In this document: one piece after another, positions 16,628-25,679 of the stretch
How the letters are laid out: every line of letters begins with the position of its first letter
Position numbering within the stretch: the first letter of the stretch is position 1
Source of the DNA: Nocardia vulneris
Lineage (GTDB): Bacteria > Actinomycetota > Actinomycetes > Mycobacteriales > Mycobacteriaceae
Reading direction: 5' to 3'
Assembly: GCF_001613425.1 (NCBI RefSeq)
Contig: NZ_BDCI01000050.1
Coordinates: 89,622-153,621 of the forward strand
Length of the DNA stretch: 64,000 bases
Translations under genes and position numbers: made by a program
The notes under the pieces: model-generated
What the model was told of the DNA's origin: nothing
Seen by the model: only the letters and a program-made list of their open reading frames with translations
The model's database searches: none

Positions 16628-17995
16628 ATGCCGAATCAGATTGCCTCGGAACCGGATTCGACATTCTGGCACGGATTCACCAATATGCGCGGCTTTCGCA
16701 GGCGCGGCATCAGCATCGCCGCCGCGGACGGCGTGTGGGTGGTGGACACCGAGGGCAAGCGCTATCTCAACGCCTTCGGCGGTCTGTGCAATCTGAGTCT
16801 CGGCGGCGCGCATCCGGAAATCATCGATGCCATCCGCGAGCAGGCGGGCAAGCTGCTCTACTTCCCGATCGAACGCGCCACCCATCAGGCGGCCGACGAA
16901 TACGCCCGTCGTCTGGCCGCGGTGACGCCGGAGGGGCTGAACACCGTCTTCTACGCCTCCACCGGGTCCGAGGCCAACGAGACCGTGCTGAAGATGATGC
17001 GCCAGTATCAGCGGCTCCGCTTCGGCGACGACACCACCAAACTCGGGGTGATCGCGCTGGATCGGGCGTATCACGGCGTCACCTACGGCGCGTTGAGTGC
17101 CACCGGATCCGCGTTCCGCCGCTTCCGCAAACAATTCGAGCCGTTGACTCCCGGCTTCCATCACGCGCCGTCGCCCTACGCCTACCGCTGCGCATCCGGT
17201 TGCGCCGGAACGTGCACGCTCGCGTGCGCGGACACGATCGAGCTGATGATCGAGCGGCTGGGCGCGCACACCATCGCGGGCGTGCTCGTCGAGCCGGCGC
17301 TGGGCGTCGGCGGCGCGATCGTGCCGACCCGCGAATACCACGAACGGCTGCGCGAGATCTGCGACCGCAACGACCTGCTGCTCGCCTACGACGAGGTGAT
17401 CACCGGATTCGGCAGGCTCGGTGAGTGGTTCGGCGCCGACTATTTCGGGGTGCGGCCGGACTTCATGGCGCTGTCCAAGGGCATCAACAGCGGCTATCTG
17501 CCGTTCGGGGCGGTCGTCGTGCGCGACGTCGTCTACCGTGAATTCCTGTCCGCCGTAGACGGTTTCATCGCAACCGGGAGCACTACGAACGGCAATCCGC
17601 TGTGCTGCGCGTCGGCGCTGGCGACGCTGGACATCATGCAGCGCGACGGCATCGTGGATCAGGTGCGCCAGACCGGTAAGTACCTGTTCGACAAGTTCGA
17701 GAATCTGCGCGAGCATGCCATCGTCGGCGATATCCGCGGCGCCGGGCTGCTGATGGGTATCGAGCTGGTCAAGGACCGCGCGACCAAAGAGCCCATCCCG
17801 CAACAGCAGTGGCAGGTGATCGAGGATCGGCTCGCCCTGAGCGGGCTGATCATCGGCAGCCAGGGCGCGGAGGGCCTCGGCGGCACCATCGGCATCGTCC
17901 CGCCGCTCACCATCACGACCGACGAGGTCGACGAACTCTATCGCCGCCTCGACGGCGTGCTCGCCCGCTATGCCCGGCTCACCGCCAAGGGCTGA
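16628..17995 (+). CDS. Class III PLP-dependent aminotransferase
   Basis: 455 aa from the ATG at 16628 with AAGGAG upstream. Family motifs are present: YASTGSEANETVLK, LLAYDEVITGFGRLGEWFGA (the Asp that contacts the pyridine ring) and ALSKGINSGYLPFGA with the Schiff-base Lys at residue 284, then TGSTTNGNPL. A short Cys-rich insert (four Cys spaced by three residues in CASGCAGTCTLAC) precedes the PLP Asp region and may bind metal or form disulfides. Such enzymes aminate aldehydes or ketones with omega-amino donors. In the cluster it could terminate the chain as an amine or supply an amino starter. Confidence 0.9.
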   Translation: MPNQIASEPDSTFWHGFTNMRGFRRRGISIAAADGVWVVDTEGKRYLNAFGGLCNLSLGGAHPEIIDAIREQAGKLLYFPIERATHQAADEYARRLAAVTPEGLNTVFYASTGSEANETVLKMMRQYQRLRFGDDTTKLGVIALDRAYHGVTYGALSATGSAFRRFRKQFEPLTPGFHHAPSPYAYRCASGCAGTCTLACADTIELMIERLGAHTIAGVLVEPALGVGGAIVPTREYHERLREICDRNDLLLAYDEVITGFGRLGEWFGADYFGVRPDFMALSKGINSGYLPFGAVVVRDVVYREFLSAVDGFIATGSTTNGNPLCCASALATLDIMQRDGIVDQVRQTGKYLFDKFENLREHAIVGDIRGAGLLMGIELVKDRATKEPIPQQQWQVIEDRLALSGLIIGSQGAEGLGGTIGIVPPLTITTDEVDELYRRLDGVLARYARLTAKG

Positions 17996-18049
17996 CATCC
18001 GCGCCGCAGACAGAACAACCACATGTACACCGATCCGAGGAGGAACGCC

Positions 18050-18709
18050 GTGGGGTCCATGCTGAGTCCGGACGAATTGTCCGACATCGTGCGCAACGCG
18101 GTCGCGTTGGCACTGGCCGTCGAACTCGACGACGTGACATCGGACAAACTGCTGATTCCGGAGCTCGGCGCGGAATCGATCGACTTCCTGGACATCACGT
18201 TCCGGCTCGAGCAGTTCCTGCCGATCTCCGTGCCGCGCGACGATCTGAACGAACAGGCCGAGGATGTGTTCGGCGCGGGCGCCGCGGTCGACACCCTGCG
18301 CAGGCTCACCCCGCTCGGCGCATACCTGGTGCGCGAACGCCTGCTCGGCGTCGATCTCAGCAAGGTCGAGCCCGGCATGCGGGTCGAGGATGTGGCCGCG
18401 CTCTGGACGGTGCAGACCTGGAGCGGTCTGTGCCGACGGCTGCTGGACACGATCCCCGAGCAGTGCCCGTCCTGCGGCGGCGCTCGGGCCTTCCGCCGCA
18501 ACGACGACGGTGAGTTCCACGCCGAATGTGACAGCTGCGGAACCGAACTCGTGGCGATCCCCGGCGACGAGCTGAACCAGAACTGGTTCGAGGAGATCCG
18601 CGAGCTCGACGAGGTCGCACGGCTGCTGGAGCAGAGCCGGGCACAGGCGGCCGCGGCCGAGGCCGCCACCGCACAGTCGGGCGCACCCGCCGGCGCGATC
18701 GCGGAGTGA
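18050..18709 (+). CDS. Long acyl carrier protein with C-terminal zinc ribbon
   Basis: 219 aa from the GTG at 18050, chosen because GAGGAGG lies just upstream; ATGs at 18023 and 18059 are alternatives. Residues 1-125 form a carrier protein with attachment motif GAESIDF (Ser43). The segment between helix II and helix III is extended, with LTPLGAYLVRERLLGVD and ALWTVQTWSGLCRRLLD. The C-terminal part has two CxxC pairs, C139/C142 (CPSCGG) and C160/C163 (CDSCG), that look like a zinc ribbon, then a helical acidic tail. Long ACPs occur in polyene-type type II systems, but the zinc ribbon is unusual. It directly precedes the ketosynthase pair. Confidence 0.85.
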   Translation: MGSMLSPDELSDIVRNAVALALAVELDDVTSDKLLIPELGAESIDFLDITFRLEQFLPISVPRDDLNEQAEDVFGAGAAVDTLRRLTPLGAYLVRERLLGVDLSKVEPGMRVEDVAALWTVQTWSGLCRRLLDTIPEQCPSCGGARAFRRNDDGEFHAECDSCGTELVAIPGDELNQNWFEEIRELDEVARLLEQSRAQAAAAEAATAQSGAPAGAIAE

Positions 18710-18712
18710 GCG

Positions 18713-20041
18713 GTGTCCGGCGAAGCACCCACCCGCCGGGTGGTCGTCACGGCGGCGGAGATGGTGACCCCGCTCGGCTGGGACGCCGAGACGACCTTTC
18801 GTGGCTTCGTCGACGGCCGCTCCGGCATTCGCCCGACTTCGCGCTTCGATGCCTCCGGGCTCGGGTCCCGGGTCGCGGGTGAGGTCGCGGACGGATTTCT
18901 CGCCGCCGCGGCCTCCGCCGGGCACCTCACCGACGCCGGCCACGCGTTCGGCGCGGCGCTGCCCCGGGGCGTGCAACTGGGGCTCGCCGCGGGCGCCGCC
19001 GCGAAACACCGTGCCGGGCAGGTCGATACCGCACCCGAGCGGTTCGGCGTGTGCGTGGGATCGTCCGGGCAGATGTACGACATCGACGCGTTGGACGGGC
19101 TGCTGCACACCCGGCAACGCGCCGGAACGGCAGTCCCTGGAAAGGAATTCGTCGACCTGCTGGCCGCGCAGCGGCACAGCATGCGCAAGAACGCCGCCGC
19201 GGCGGCCCTGGCGCACGTCTGCGGCGCGGCCGGGCCCACCATGACGGTCTCGGCCACCTGTGCCTCCGGCACCCAGGCCATCGGCGAGGCCGCCCTGTGG
19301 ATCCGCGAGGGCGATGCGGACATGGTGCTGGCGGGCGGCTGCGATTCGCTGCTCACCTTCCTCGGCATCTCCTCGTTCGACCTGCTCACCGCGCTGGCCA
19401 CCCGGTTCAACGACCGGCCCGCCGCGGCCAGCCGCCCGTTCGACCGCAGGCGCTGCGGTTTCGTGATGGGTGAGGGCGCCGCGTTCGTCATGCTGGAAGA
19501 ACTCGGGCACGCGCTGCGGCGCGGCGCGGTACCGCTGGCCGAGGTGGCCGGCTACGGCACCTCCTGCGACGCGTACCGGATCACCGACAGCCCGCCGCAC
19601 GGGGAGGGGGCCGTACTGGCGATGTCGGGCGCCCTCGTCGACGGCGGGCTGCGGGCCGAGGACATCGACTACATCAGCGCGCACGGCACCTCGACGCTGA
19701 TCAACGACCGAGCCGAAACCCGGGCCGTGCACAAGGTTTTCGGCGATCGGGCGGCCAGCATCCCGATCAGCTCGCAGAAGTCGATGATCGGCCACTCGAT
19801 CGCGGCCGCGGGCGCGATCGAATGCGTCACCTGCCTGCACGTGCTGCGCACCGGTCAGCTGCCGCCCACCATCAACTACGAATACCCGGACCCGGATTGC
19901 GATCTGGACTATGTGCCGAACACCGCTCGGACACACGAGGTGCGCGTCGCGATGAGCAACTCGTTCGGGTTCGGCGGCCAGAACGCGAGCATCGTGCTGC
20001 GCCGGTGGCCCGGCCCGGCCGACGGTGACGGTCATGGGTGA
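18713..20041 (+). CDS. Beta-ketoacyl-ACP synthase 1 (KS alpha)
   Basis: 442 aa, GTG start. It has the complete Cys-His-His active site of FabF-type ketosynthases: Cys183 in SATCASG, His324 in AHGTSTLINDR and His361 in KSMIGHSIAAAG. The C-terminal SNSFGFGGQNASIVLRR motif is intact. It extends acyl chains by decarboxylative Claisen condensation with malonyl-ACP. The adjacent gene encodes a Cys-less homologue, so the two probably form a KS/chain-length-factor heterodimer. The coding sequences overlap, supporting a stoichiometric complex. Confidence 0.94.
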   Translation: MSGEAPTRRVVVTAAEMVTPLGWDAETTFRGFVDGRSGIRPTSRFDASGLGSRVAGEVADGFLAAAASAGHLTDAGHAFGAALPRGVQLGLAAGAAAKHRAGQVDTAPERFGVCVGSSGQMYDIDALDGLLHTRQRAGTAVPGKEFVDLLAAQRHSMRKNAAAAALAHVCGAAGPTMTVSATCASGTQAIGEAALWIREGDADMVLAGGCDSLLTFLGISSFDLLTALATRFNDRPAAASRPFDRRRCGFVMGEGAAFVMLEELGHALRRGAVPLAEVAGYGTSCDAYRITDSPPHGEGAVLAMSGALVDGGLRAEDIDYISAHGTSTLINDRAETRAVHKVFGDRAASIPISSQKSMIGHSIAAAGAIECVTCLHVLRTGQLPPTINYEYPDPDCDLDYVPNTARTHEVRVAMSNSFGFGGQNASIVLRRWPGPADGDGHG

Positions 20042-21341
20042 ACGCGTGGTGGTGACCGGCCTGGGCGCGGTGTCGGCACTGGGCAACGACCCGCGCACCC
20101 AGTGGCAGGCCTTGCTGCGCGGGGAATCCGGGGTGGCACCGCTGCGCGAGCTGGCCGAGCGCCTCACGCTGCGCGCCGGTGTCGACCGGCCCCTGGCGGC
20201 GGGCCGGGTGCACGGGATCGACCCGCGGGACTGGATCACCGATCGCAAGGCCGCCCGGGCCATGCGGCTGCACACGCATATGGCCTTCGCCGCCGCCGGT
20301 CAGGCGCTGACCTCGGCGAAACTGCATCGCGGCAACATGGACGGGGACGCGACGGGAATCACGCTCGGCGTCACGATGATCGACTACGACGTCGCCGATC
20401 TGGAGCCGGCCGCACGCCGATCCCGGCGCGAGAGCGGCGGATTCGACATCGATCGGTTCTGCGGCACCGGCTGGCGCGCGATCTCGCCCATGGTGTCGAT
20501 CGTGATGCTGAACAACGCCACGCTGTGTCAGATCGCCATGCAGTACGGACTGCACGGGCCGAACGCCTCGTTCAGTCCGTTCGGGGAGGCGGGCGGGCAG
20601 GCGATCGGGGCCGCGGTGCGCATGCTCGCCGAGGGCGACGCCGAGGTCATGCTGGCCGGTGGTGTCAGCCCGCGGCTGAATCTCGCTGCGCTGCAACGCC
20701 TGCTCTACTTCGGTGTGGTCGCGCGGACCATCGATCCGGCGGCGGCCTCGTGCCGGCCGTTCGACCGCGACCGCACCGGCACCGTGCCCGGTGAAGGCGC
20801 TGCGGTACTGGTACTCGAGACCCTCGGCCACGCAAGGTCAAGGGGCGCACACGTGCTCGCCGAGGTGCTCGGCCACGGCGCGGCCCTCGGCGGGCCCGGC
20901 GGCCCGGAACCCTCGCCGCCGCGCCACGCGATCGAAGGTGCACTGGCCGCCGCGCTCGACGACAGCGCGCTGCCACCGCGGCGGATCGGCGCGGTGTACG
21001 CCGACGCGCCGGGCCTGCCCGCGGGCGATGCCACCGAGGCGGCCGCGATCGAGGCGGTACTCGGCGGGCACGTGCCGGTGACGGCGACCAAAGGAGCGAC
21101 CGGACATCTGCTGGCGGCGGCGCTGCCGTGGCAGAGCGTCTTCGCCGTGCTCAGCCTGAACGAGCGCCGCATCCCCCCGATCGTGAATCTCCGGTACCCC
21201 GAACCGAATTCGGCCGTGGACCTGGTGCGGGACAAGCCACGGCGGCTACGCGGTGGCACCGCCGTCGCCTGTCTGGCCGCCGGGTTCCAGGGACAGAGCG
21301 AATGCGTCGTGTTCGGCGAGTTCGAGGCGAAGGGGACGTGA
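20025..21341 (+). CDS. Chain-length factor 1 (KS beta, no active-site Cys)
   Basis: 438 aa from the GTG at 20025. An ATG at 20034 would also overlap the KS gene and may be the true start. The ketosynthase fold is clear (RVVVTGLGAVSALG, then GHGAALGGPGGPEP and CLAAGFQGQSECVVF). The nucleophile position reads SPFGEAGGQAIG, so the Cys is replaced by Gly, and the HGT motif is absent (YADAPGLPAGDATE). The second His (TGHLLAAALP) remains. This is the pattern of a chain-length factor that pairs with the active KS at 18713. Confidence 0.9.
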   Translation: MTVMGERVVVTGLGAVSALGNDPRTQWQALLRGESGVAPLRELAERLTLRAGVDRPLAAGRVHGIDPRDWITDRKAARAMRLHTHMAFAAAGQALTSAKLHRGNMDGDATGITLGVTMIDYDVADLEPAARRSRRESGGFDIDRFCGTGWRAISPMVSIVMLNNATLCQIAMQYGLHGPNASFSPFGEAGGQAIGAAVRMLAEGDAEVMLAGGVSPRLNLAALQRLLYFGVVARTIDPAAASCRPFDRDRTGTVPGEGAAVLVLETLGHARSRGAHVLAEVLGHGAALGGPGGPEPSPPRHAIEGALAAALDDSALPPRRIGAVYADAPGLPAGDATEAAAIEAVLGGHVPVTATKGATGHLLAAALPWQSVFAVLSLNERRIPPIVNLRYPEPNSAVDLVRDKPRRLRGGTAVACLAAGFQGQSECVVFGEFEAKGT

Positions 21342-21829
21342 TGCGGTTCCTGCTCTACGACCGGGTGCTCGAGGCGACCAAGGGCGAATCCATGGTCGCG
21401 GTCAAACATGTCACGCTCACCGAGGACCACCTGGGCGCCGGTTACGCGGGGCGCAGACTGCTCAGCGGTTCACTGCTGCTCGAGTCGATGGCCCAGGTGG
21501 CGGGCTGGCTGGTGCATTTCAGCACCGACTTCACGGTGTCGGCGTTCCTGTGCCTGATCGATCGCGCCGAGATCGTCGGCGAACTGCCGCCCGGCCGGGC
21601 CATGCGGGTGGAAGCACGCCTGCTCGGGCTGAGCAGGCGGTGGGCCCAGCTCAGCTGCGCGGCCTACGACGAGACCACGCCCCTCGCGCGCATCGCGCGG
21701 CTGAACTATGTGCTGCAAGACATTCGGGATCCGGCCGAGATCGCGGCCGAGGAGAACCGGTTCCGCTACTACTCCGGGTGGCCGGTGGAGCGGATCCGGT
21801 CCACGCCGAACAAGCCGGTGACGCCGTGA
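21341..21829 (+). CDS. Hot-dog dehydratase-like subunit lacking the catalytic His
   Basis: 162 aa, ATG overlapping the CLF stop by one base. It aligns without gaps to the dehydratase at 25680 over the first ~60 residues. Where the active protein has His34 in DHFPQQP, this one has Gly34 (AGYAGRR), while Glu48 in LLLESMAQ is kept. FabA/FabZ dehydratases need the His, so this subunit alone should be inactive. Heterodimers of an active and an altered hot-dog subunit are known from aryl-polyene (ApeI/ApeP) systems, and a similar pairing is the best explanation here. Confidence 0.85.
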   Translation: MRFLLYDRVLEATKGESMVAVKHVTLTEDHLGAGYAGRRLLSGSLLLESMAQVAGWLVHFSTDFTVSAFLCLIDRAEIVGELPPGRAMRVEARLLGLSRRWAQLSCAAYDETTPLARIARLNYVLQDIRDPAEIAAEENRFRYYSGWPVERIRSTPNKPVTP

Positions 21830-23124
21830 ACCGGGTGGTCGTGACCGGGCTCGGCGCGGTCACCCCGATCGGGCTCGGCCACCGCGAGTTCTGGGCCAAC
21901 CTGGTCGCGGGCCGCTCCGGGGAGGCGCCGATCACGCTCTTCGACGCCTCGTCGCTGCCGACCCGAATCGCCGCCGAGGTCGCCGATTTCGCGCTATCCG
22001 ACTATTGGGACGGGCCGTTTCCGGCGGCACTGCACGCGGACCGGCAGGCGCGCTTCGCCCTCGCCGCCTGCGCCATGGCACTGGCCGACAGCGCCCTGAC
22101 GAGCGCGGGCCGGTCGAGGCCGGTCGACACCCGCCGGGTCGGCCTGGTGCTCGGTGCCGGGCTCGGCCTGGTGCGCATGACCGATATCGCGAATCATCTC
22201 GACCACAGCGGCCGGTTCGCGCTGCCCAGCCCGCTGGCCGACGCGACGGCGATCGATCCGGTGTCACTGATCCGTGACCCGCAGGACCTGGTGGTCGGGC
22301 TGCTGGCCGCGCACCTCGGTGTCACCGGCCCGGCCACCGTGGTCACCTCCGCCTGTGCGGCCGGCGCGCACGCGATCGGCACCGCGTTCCGGCTGCTCCG
22401 GGGTGGCCGTCTGGACGTCGTGCTCTGCGGCGCAATGGATTCCATGATCAACCCGCTGGGCATGGCCGGGCTGGTCGCGCTCGGCGCGCCCTCCACCGAC
22501 AACCTGCCCGGCCGGACCGGCCGGCCGTTCGACGCCACGCGCACCGGATTCGTGGTCGGCGAGGGCGCGGGCATGGTCGTGCTGGAGACCGAGGCGCACG
22601 CCCGCGCCCGGTCGGCGCCCTGGTACGCGGAGGTCGCGGGCTTCGGCAGATCCCTGGACGCACATAGGTTCACCGAACCCCATCCGGCCGGCGCGGGAGC
22701 CGCGCTGGCGATGCGTGCGGCAATGGCCGACGCGGACGTGCGCCCCGAGCAGGTGCAGCTGGTCAACGCGCACGGCACCGCGACACTGCTCAACGACCGC
22801 GTGGAGACCATCGCCATCAAACATGTCTTCGGCAGCGCGGCAGCCGATCTCGCGGTCACCGCGAACAAATCGATGACCGGTCACCTCATCGCCGCCTGCG
22901 GTGCGGTGGAATTCATCAGCACGGTGCTGAGCGTGCGCACCGGCACGGTGCCGCCGACCGTCAACTATCGCCATCGCGACGCCGAATGCGATCTCGACTA
23001 CGTGCCGGGTACCGCGCGGCAGTTGCCGGTGCGGGTGGCGCTGACCAATTCGTTCGGCCTCGGCGGCCAGAACGGCACCTTGGTGGTGCGCCGGGCCGCC
23101 GACGACGTGCTGACACCAGTCTGA
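21826..23124 (+). CDS. Beta-ketoacyl-ACP synthase 2 (KS alpha)
   Basis: 432 aa from the GTG at 21826, which overlaps the previous stop. The catalytic triad is complete: Cys177 in TSACAAG, His316 in AHGTATLLNDR and His353 in KSMTGHLIAACG. The C-terminus has SFGLGGQNGTLVVRR. It is similar to KS1 but separate. With the Cys-less homologue at 26159 it may form a second condensing pair, giving the cluster two elongation modules that differ in chain length or substrate. Confidence 0.94.
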   Translation: MNRVVVTGLGAVTPIGLGHREFWANLVAGRSGEAPITLFDASSLPTRIAAEVADFALSDYWDGPFPAALHADRQARFALAACAMALADSALTSAGRSRPVDTRRVGLVLGAGLGLVRMTDIANHLDHSGRFALPSPLADATAIDPVSLIRDPQDLVVGLLAAHLGVTGPATVVTSACAAGAHAIGTAFRLLRGGRLDVVLCGAMDSMINPLGMAGLVALGAPSTDNLPGRTGRPFDATRTGFVVGEGAGMVVLETEAHARARSAPWYAEVAGFGRSLDAHRFTEPHPAGAGAALAMRAAMADADVRPEQVQLVNAHGTATLLNDRVETIAIKHVFGSAAADLAVTANKSMTGHLIAACGAVEFISTVLSVRTGTVPPTVNYRHRDAECDLDYVPGTARQLPVRVALTNSFGLGGQNGTLVVRRAADDVLTPV

Positions 23125-23138
23125 GAGGGGCGGCGCAT

Positions 23139-24476
23139 ATGCACGTGCTGTTCGTGAATCCCGACGTCCGGGACAAGAGCGTGATCTACGGCAACCGCAT
23201 GCTCAATCCGGTGCCGGTGAACCTGGCCTACCGCGCCGCCATGACCGCGGTCGAGCACCGGGCCACCGTGCTCGACGAGAACGCCACCCCCATCACCGAT
23301 TTCACCCGTTTCGCCGATATCGATCTGGTGGCGGTCACCTCGAAGTTCTTCGGCGAGCGACGCACCGGCGAGCTGGTGCGCGGATTCGGCGCGCTGGGCA
23401 TACCGGTCGTCGTCGACGGGTACTTCCCCAGTTACGACCCGCAGGCCGAGCGGATCGGCGCGGCCTCGGTGGTGCGCGGCGAGGTCGAGCAGGTGTGGCC
23501 GCGGATACTCGAGGACGCCGGCCGCGGCCGGCTACGGCCCGTATATGCCGGCGGGCCGGTGGATCTGGCGACGCTGCCGCGCTACGGGCCCGAGCATCTG
23601 CCGCCGCACGACTACGTGTTCCCGGTCGAAGCGACCCGGGGCTGCCCCTTCTCGTGCAATTTCTGCATCGAGACCCGCTATCACCACGACCGCTTCCGTA
23701 CCCGCCCGATCGAGCACGTGCTCGCGCAGATCGACGCGCGCAGGGGCGATTTCGTGCAGTTCTCCGATATCAACATCGTGGGCAACCCACGCTACGCCCG
23801 GACCCTGTTCACCGAACTCGCACCGCGACAGGTGCTGTGGGGCAGCCAGGCGACGATCACCATCGCCCAGCGTCCGGCGCTGGCCGAGGCGGCGGGCAGC
23901 GCCGGGTGCATGCTCGTCTTCCTGGGCCTGGAGTCGGTCCGTCCGCAGAACCTGGTCGCCTCGGACAAGAGCTGGAGCCGCCCGGCCGACTATCGCGCGC
24001 TCCTCGCCAGGCTGCACGACGCGGGCATCGGGGTGATCGGGTCGTTCGTCTTCGGCTTCGCCGGTGACACACCGGATGTGTTCGAACGGACCCTGGAGTT
24101 CGTTGTCGAGAACGAGATCGAGATCTGTCATTTCAACCCGCTCGGCAGCGGTCCGGGTGTACCGCTGCACGCGGAACATCTGCGCGCGGGCCGCATGATC
24201 GACCCCGGCCCCGGCGGGCCCTCGCATCTGCGGGCCTCGGTGGCTCCGGTGTCCATGACGGTCCGGCAGCTCGAGGACGGCCTCGAATACCTGTACACCC
24301 GAACCTATTCCCGGGAGCTGACCCGGTTGCGCCTGCGCCGGTACCGGGCGGACGCGGACCTGCCCGGCCCACGCGCCACCGCGAAGAAGCGGGCCGTCGT
24401 CGGCCTCAATCTGGCCTACCGCAGGGCGGTCGAGCGGCACTACGGAGCGACCGTCGGCGCGGAGCGACTGCCATGA
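23139..24476 (+). CDS. Cobalamin-binding-domain radical SAM enzyme
   Basis: 445 aa, ATG preceded by GAGGGG. The N-terminal ~130 residues look like the B12-binding Rossmann domain of this group (MHVLFVNPDVRD, VVDGYFPSYDP, GAASVVRGEVEQVWP), without a clear DxHxxG motif. The radical SAM cluster motif CPFSCNFC lies at Cys169, Cys173 and Cys176, followed by a TIM barrel (FSDINIVGNPRYA, LVFLGLESVRP). Members catalyse C-methylation at unactivated carbons or ring-forming and other radical reactions. In a lipid-like cluster it could methylate or cyclise the acyl chain. It overlaps the phosphopantetheinyl transferase gene by 4 bases. Confidence 0.88.
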   Translation: MHVLFVNPDVRDKSVIYGNRMLNPVPVNLAYRAAMTAVEHRATVLDENATPITDFTRFADIDLVAVTSKFFGERRTGELVRGFGALGIPVVVDGYFPSYDPQAERIGAASVVRGEVEQVWPRILEDAGRGRLRPVYAGGPVDLATLPRYGPEHLPPHDYVFPVEATRGCPFSCNFCIETRYHHDRFRTRPIEHVLAQIDARRGDFVQFSDINIVGNPRYARTLFTELAPRQVLWGSQATITIAQRPALAEAAGSAGCMLVFLGLESVRPQNLVASDKSWSRPADYRALLARLHDAGIGVIGSFVFGFAGDTPDVFERTLEFVVENEIEICHFNPLGSGPGVPLHAEHLRAGRMIDPGPGGPSHLRASVAPVSMTVRQLEDGLEYLYTRTYSRELTRLRLRRYRADADLPGPRATAKKRAVVGLNLAYRRAVERHYGATVGAERLP

Positions 24477-24913
24477 CCCGCACCGCATCGAATTCGGTGC
24501 TGCTTCCGGCGATTTCGGGCCCGGCGTGGTCGGCCGGGGTCGATATCGCGGCGGTCGGCCGGATACGGTCCTTACTCGCCACGGGAAATACGTTCTGCGA
24601 ACGAGTGTTCCGACCGGACGAGATCGCCTACTGCACCGCATTCAGAGATCCCGCACCGCATTTCGCCGCCCGGTTCGGGGCCAAGGAAGCCACGCTGAAG
24701 GCCTTGCACCTCGGACTCGGGGTGCCCCCGGCGACCCGGCGGCTGCGCGATATCGAGGTACGCCGTACGACCGGCGCACCGCACCTGCTGCTGCACCACC
24801 GCATGGCGACGCTCGCGCGTCGGCGCGGACTCACCGGCGCCGCAGTGTCGTTGAGCCACGACGGCGACTATGCGCTCGCTTGGGTGCTGCTCGCCGGGCA
24901 GGGGTGCCGATGA
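24473..24913 (+). CDS. Holo-ACP synthase-type phosphopantetheinyl transferase
   Basis: 146 aa. AcpS motifs are present: GVDIAAVGRI near the N-terminus (metal-binding Asp) and FAARFGAKEATLKAL (the second motif with Glu and Lys), then VSLSHDGDYALAWVL. It transfers 4'-phosphopantetheine from CoA to the Ser of carrier proteins. A private copy inside the cluster implies that the cluster's two ACPs, one of which is unusual, need their own activating enzyme. It overlaps both neighbours by four bases. Confidence 0.92.
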   Translation: MTRTASNSVLLPAISGPAWSAGVDIAAVGRIRSLLATGNTFCERVFRPDEIAYCTAFRDPAPHFAARFGAKEATLKALHLGLGVPPATRRLRDIEVRRTTGAPHLLLHHRMATLARRRGLTGAAVSLSHDGDYALAWVLLAGQGCR

Positions 24914-25671
24914 ACCGGCTGAACGATTCCGTCGCCCTGGTGACCGGCGCCGCGGGCGTCTTCGGTACGGCCATCGCCACCCGGTACGCCGAGGAGGGCG
25001 CCACGCTGGTGCTCACCGATGTCGACACGACCCGGTTGCAGGCGGCGGTGAAGGCTGTCGAAGCCGTTGCCGCCGCGCCGGTTTCCGCGTTCGTCGCCGA
25101 CCTGACCGAACCCGCCGAGGTGACCCGCCTGTTCGCCCACACCGACGAGACATGGGGCCGGCTCGACGTGCTGATCAACAACGCGGGCGGCGCGCTGCGC
25201 TCGCCGCTGGTCTTCCACAACGACGCCGACTGGCGCCGGATGCTGCGGGTGAACCTCGATACCGTCTTCTATTGCAGCAGGCAGGCGGTGCGCCGGATGC
25301 TGCCCCGGCGCAGCGGCCGCATCATCAACGTCGCCTCCGCGCTCGGCTTGACCGGCGGCGCGGACGAAGTCGCGTACGCGACCGCGAAGGCGGCGGTGAT
25401 CGGCTTCACCCGCAGCGTGGCGCAGGAGGTCGGGCGGCGCGGTGTCTGCGTCAACGCGATCTGCCCGACACTCGCCGACAGCGGGGTCAGCCGGGAGTAC
25501 TTCGGCGGCTTCGAGGTCGATATCCGCGCGGTCGCCGCGTATCTCGCGCGCCGGGCGGCGATGCCGCGCCCGATCGCGCCGGAGGACGTCGCCGACGTCG
25601 CCGTTTTTCTCGGCGCTCGCGAGAGTGCCTACCTCAATGGGCAGGCCATTCTGGTCGGCGGAGTGGGATAG
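24910..25671 (+). CDS. SDR ketoreductase (FabG-like)
   Basis: 253 aa, ATG overlapping the PPTase stop. It is a classical short-chain dehydrogenase with a cofactor motif TGAAGVFG (slightly unusual; TGxxxGIG is typical), DVLINNAGG, the catalytic Ser in NVASA and the YATAK motif (YxxxK). It probably reduces the beta-keto group on the carrier protein with NADPH. It is one of three SDRs in the cluster; the others are at 27483 and 32221. Its neighbours are carrier-activating and dehydratase genes. Confidence 0.88.
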   Translation: MNRLNDSVALVTGAAGVFGTAIATRYAEEGATLVLTDVDTTRLQAAVKAVEAVAAAPVSAFVADLTEPAEVTRLFAHTDETWGRLDVLINNAGGALRSPLVFHNDADWRRMLRVNLDTVFYCSRQAVRRMLPRRSGRIINVASALGLTGGADEVAYATAKAAVIGFTRSVAQEVGRRGVCVNAICPTLADSGVSREYFGGFEVDIRAVAAYLARRAAMPRPIAPEDVADVAVFLGARESAYLNGQAILVGGVG

Positions 25672-25679
25672 GAGTATCC

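Noticed and set aside
16535..20275. A 1246-residue minus-strand open frame across the aminotransferase, ACP and KS genes
   Set aside because: It overlaps three well-supported plus-strand genes and shows no recognisable domain. The open frame results from GC bias at third codon positions.
12712..24476. Firm assignment of the cluster product as a ladderane
   Set aside because: Only gene types are shared. No marker unique to ladderane synthesis can be verified from sequence, so this is reported only as a resemblance.
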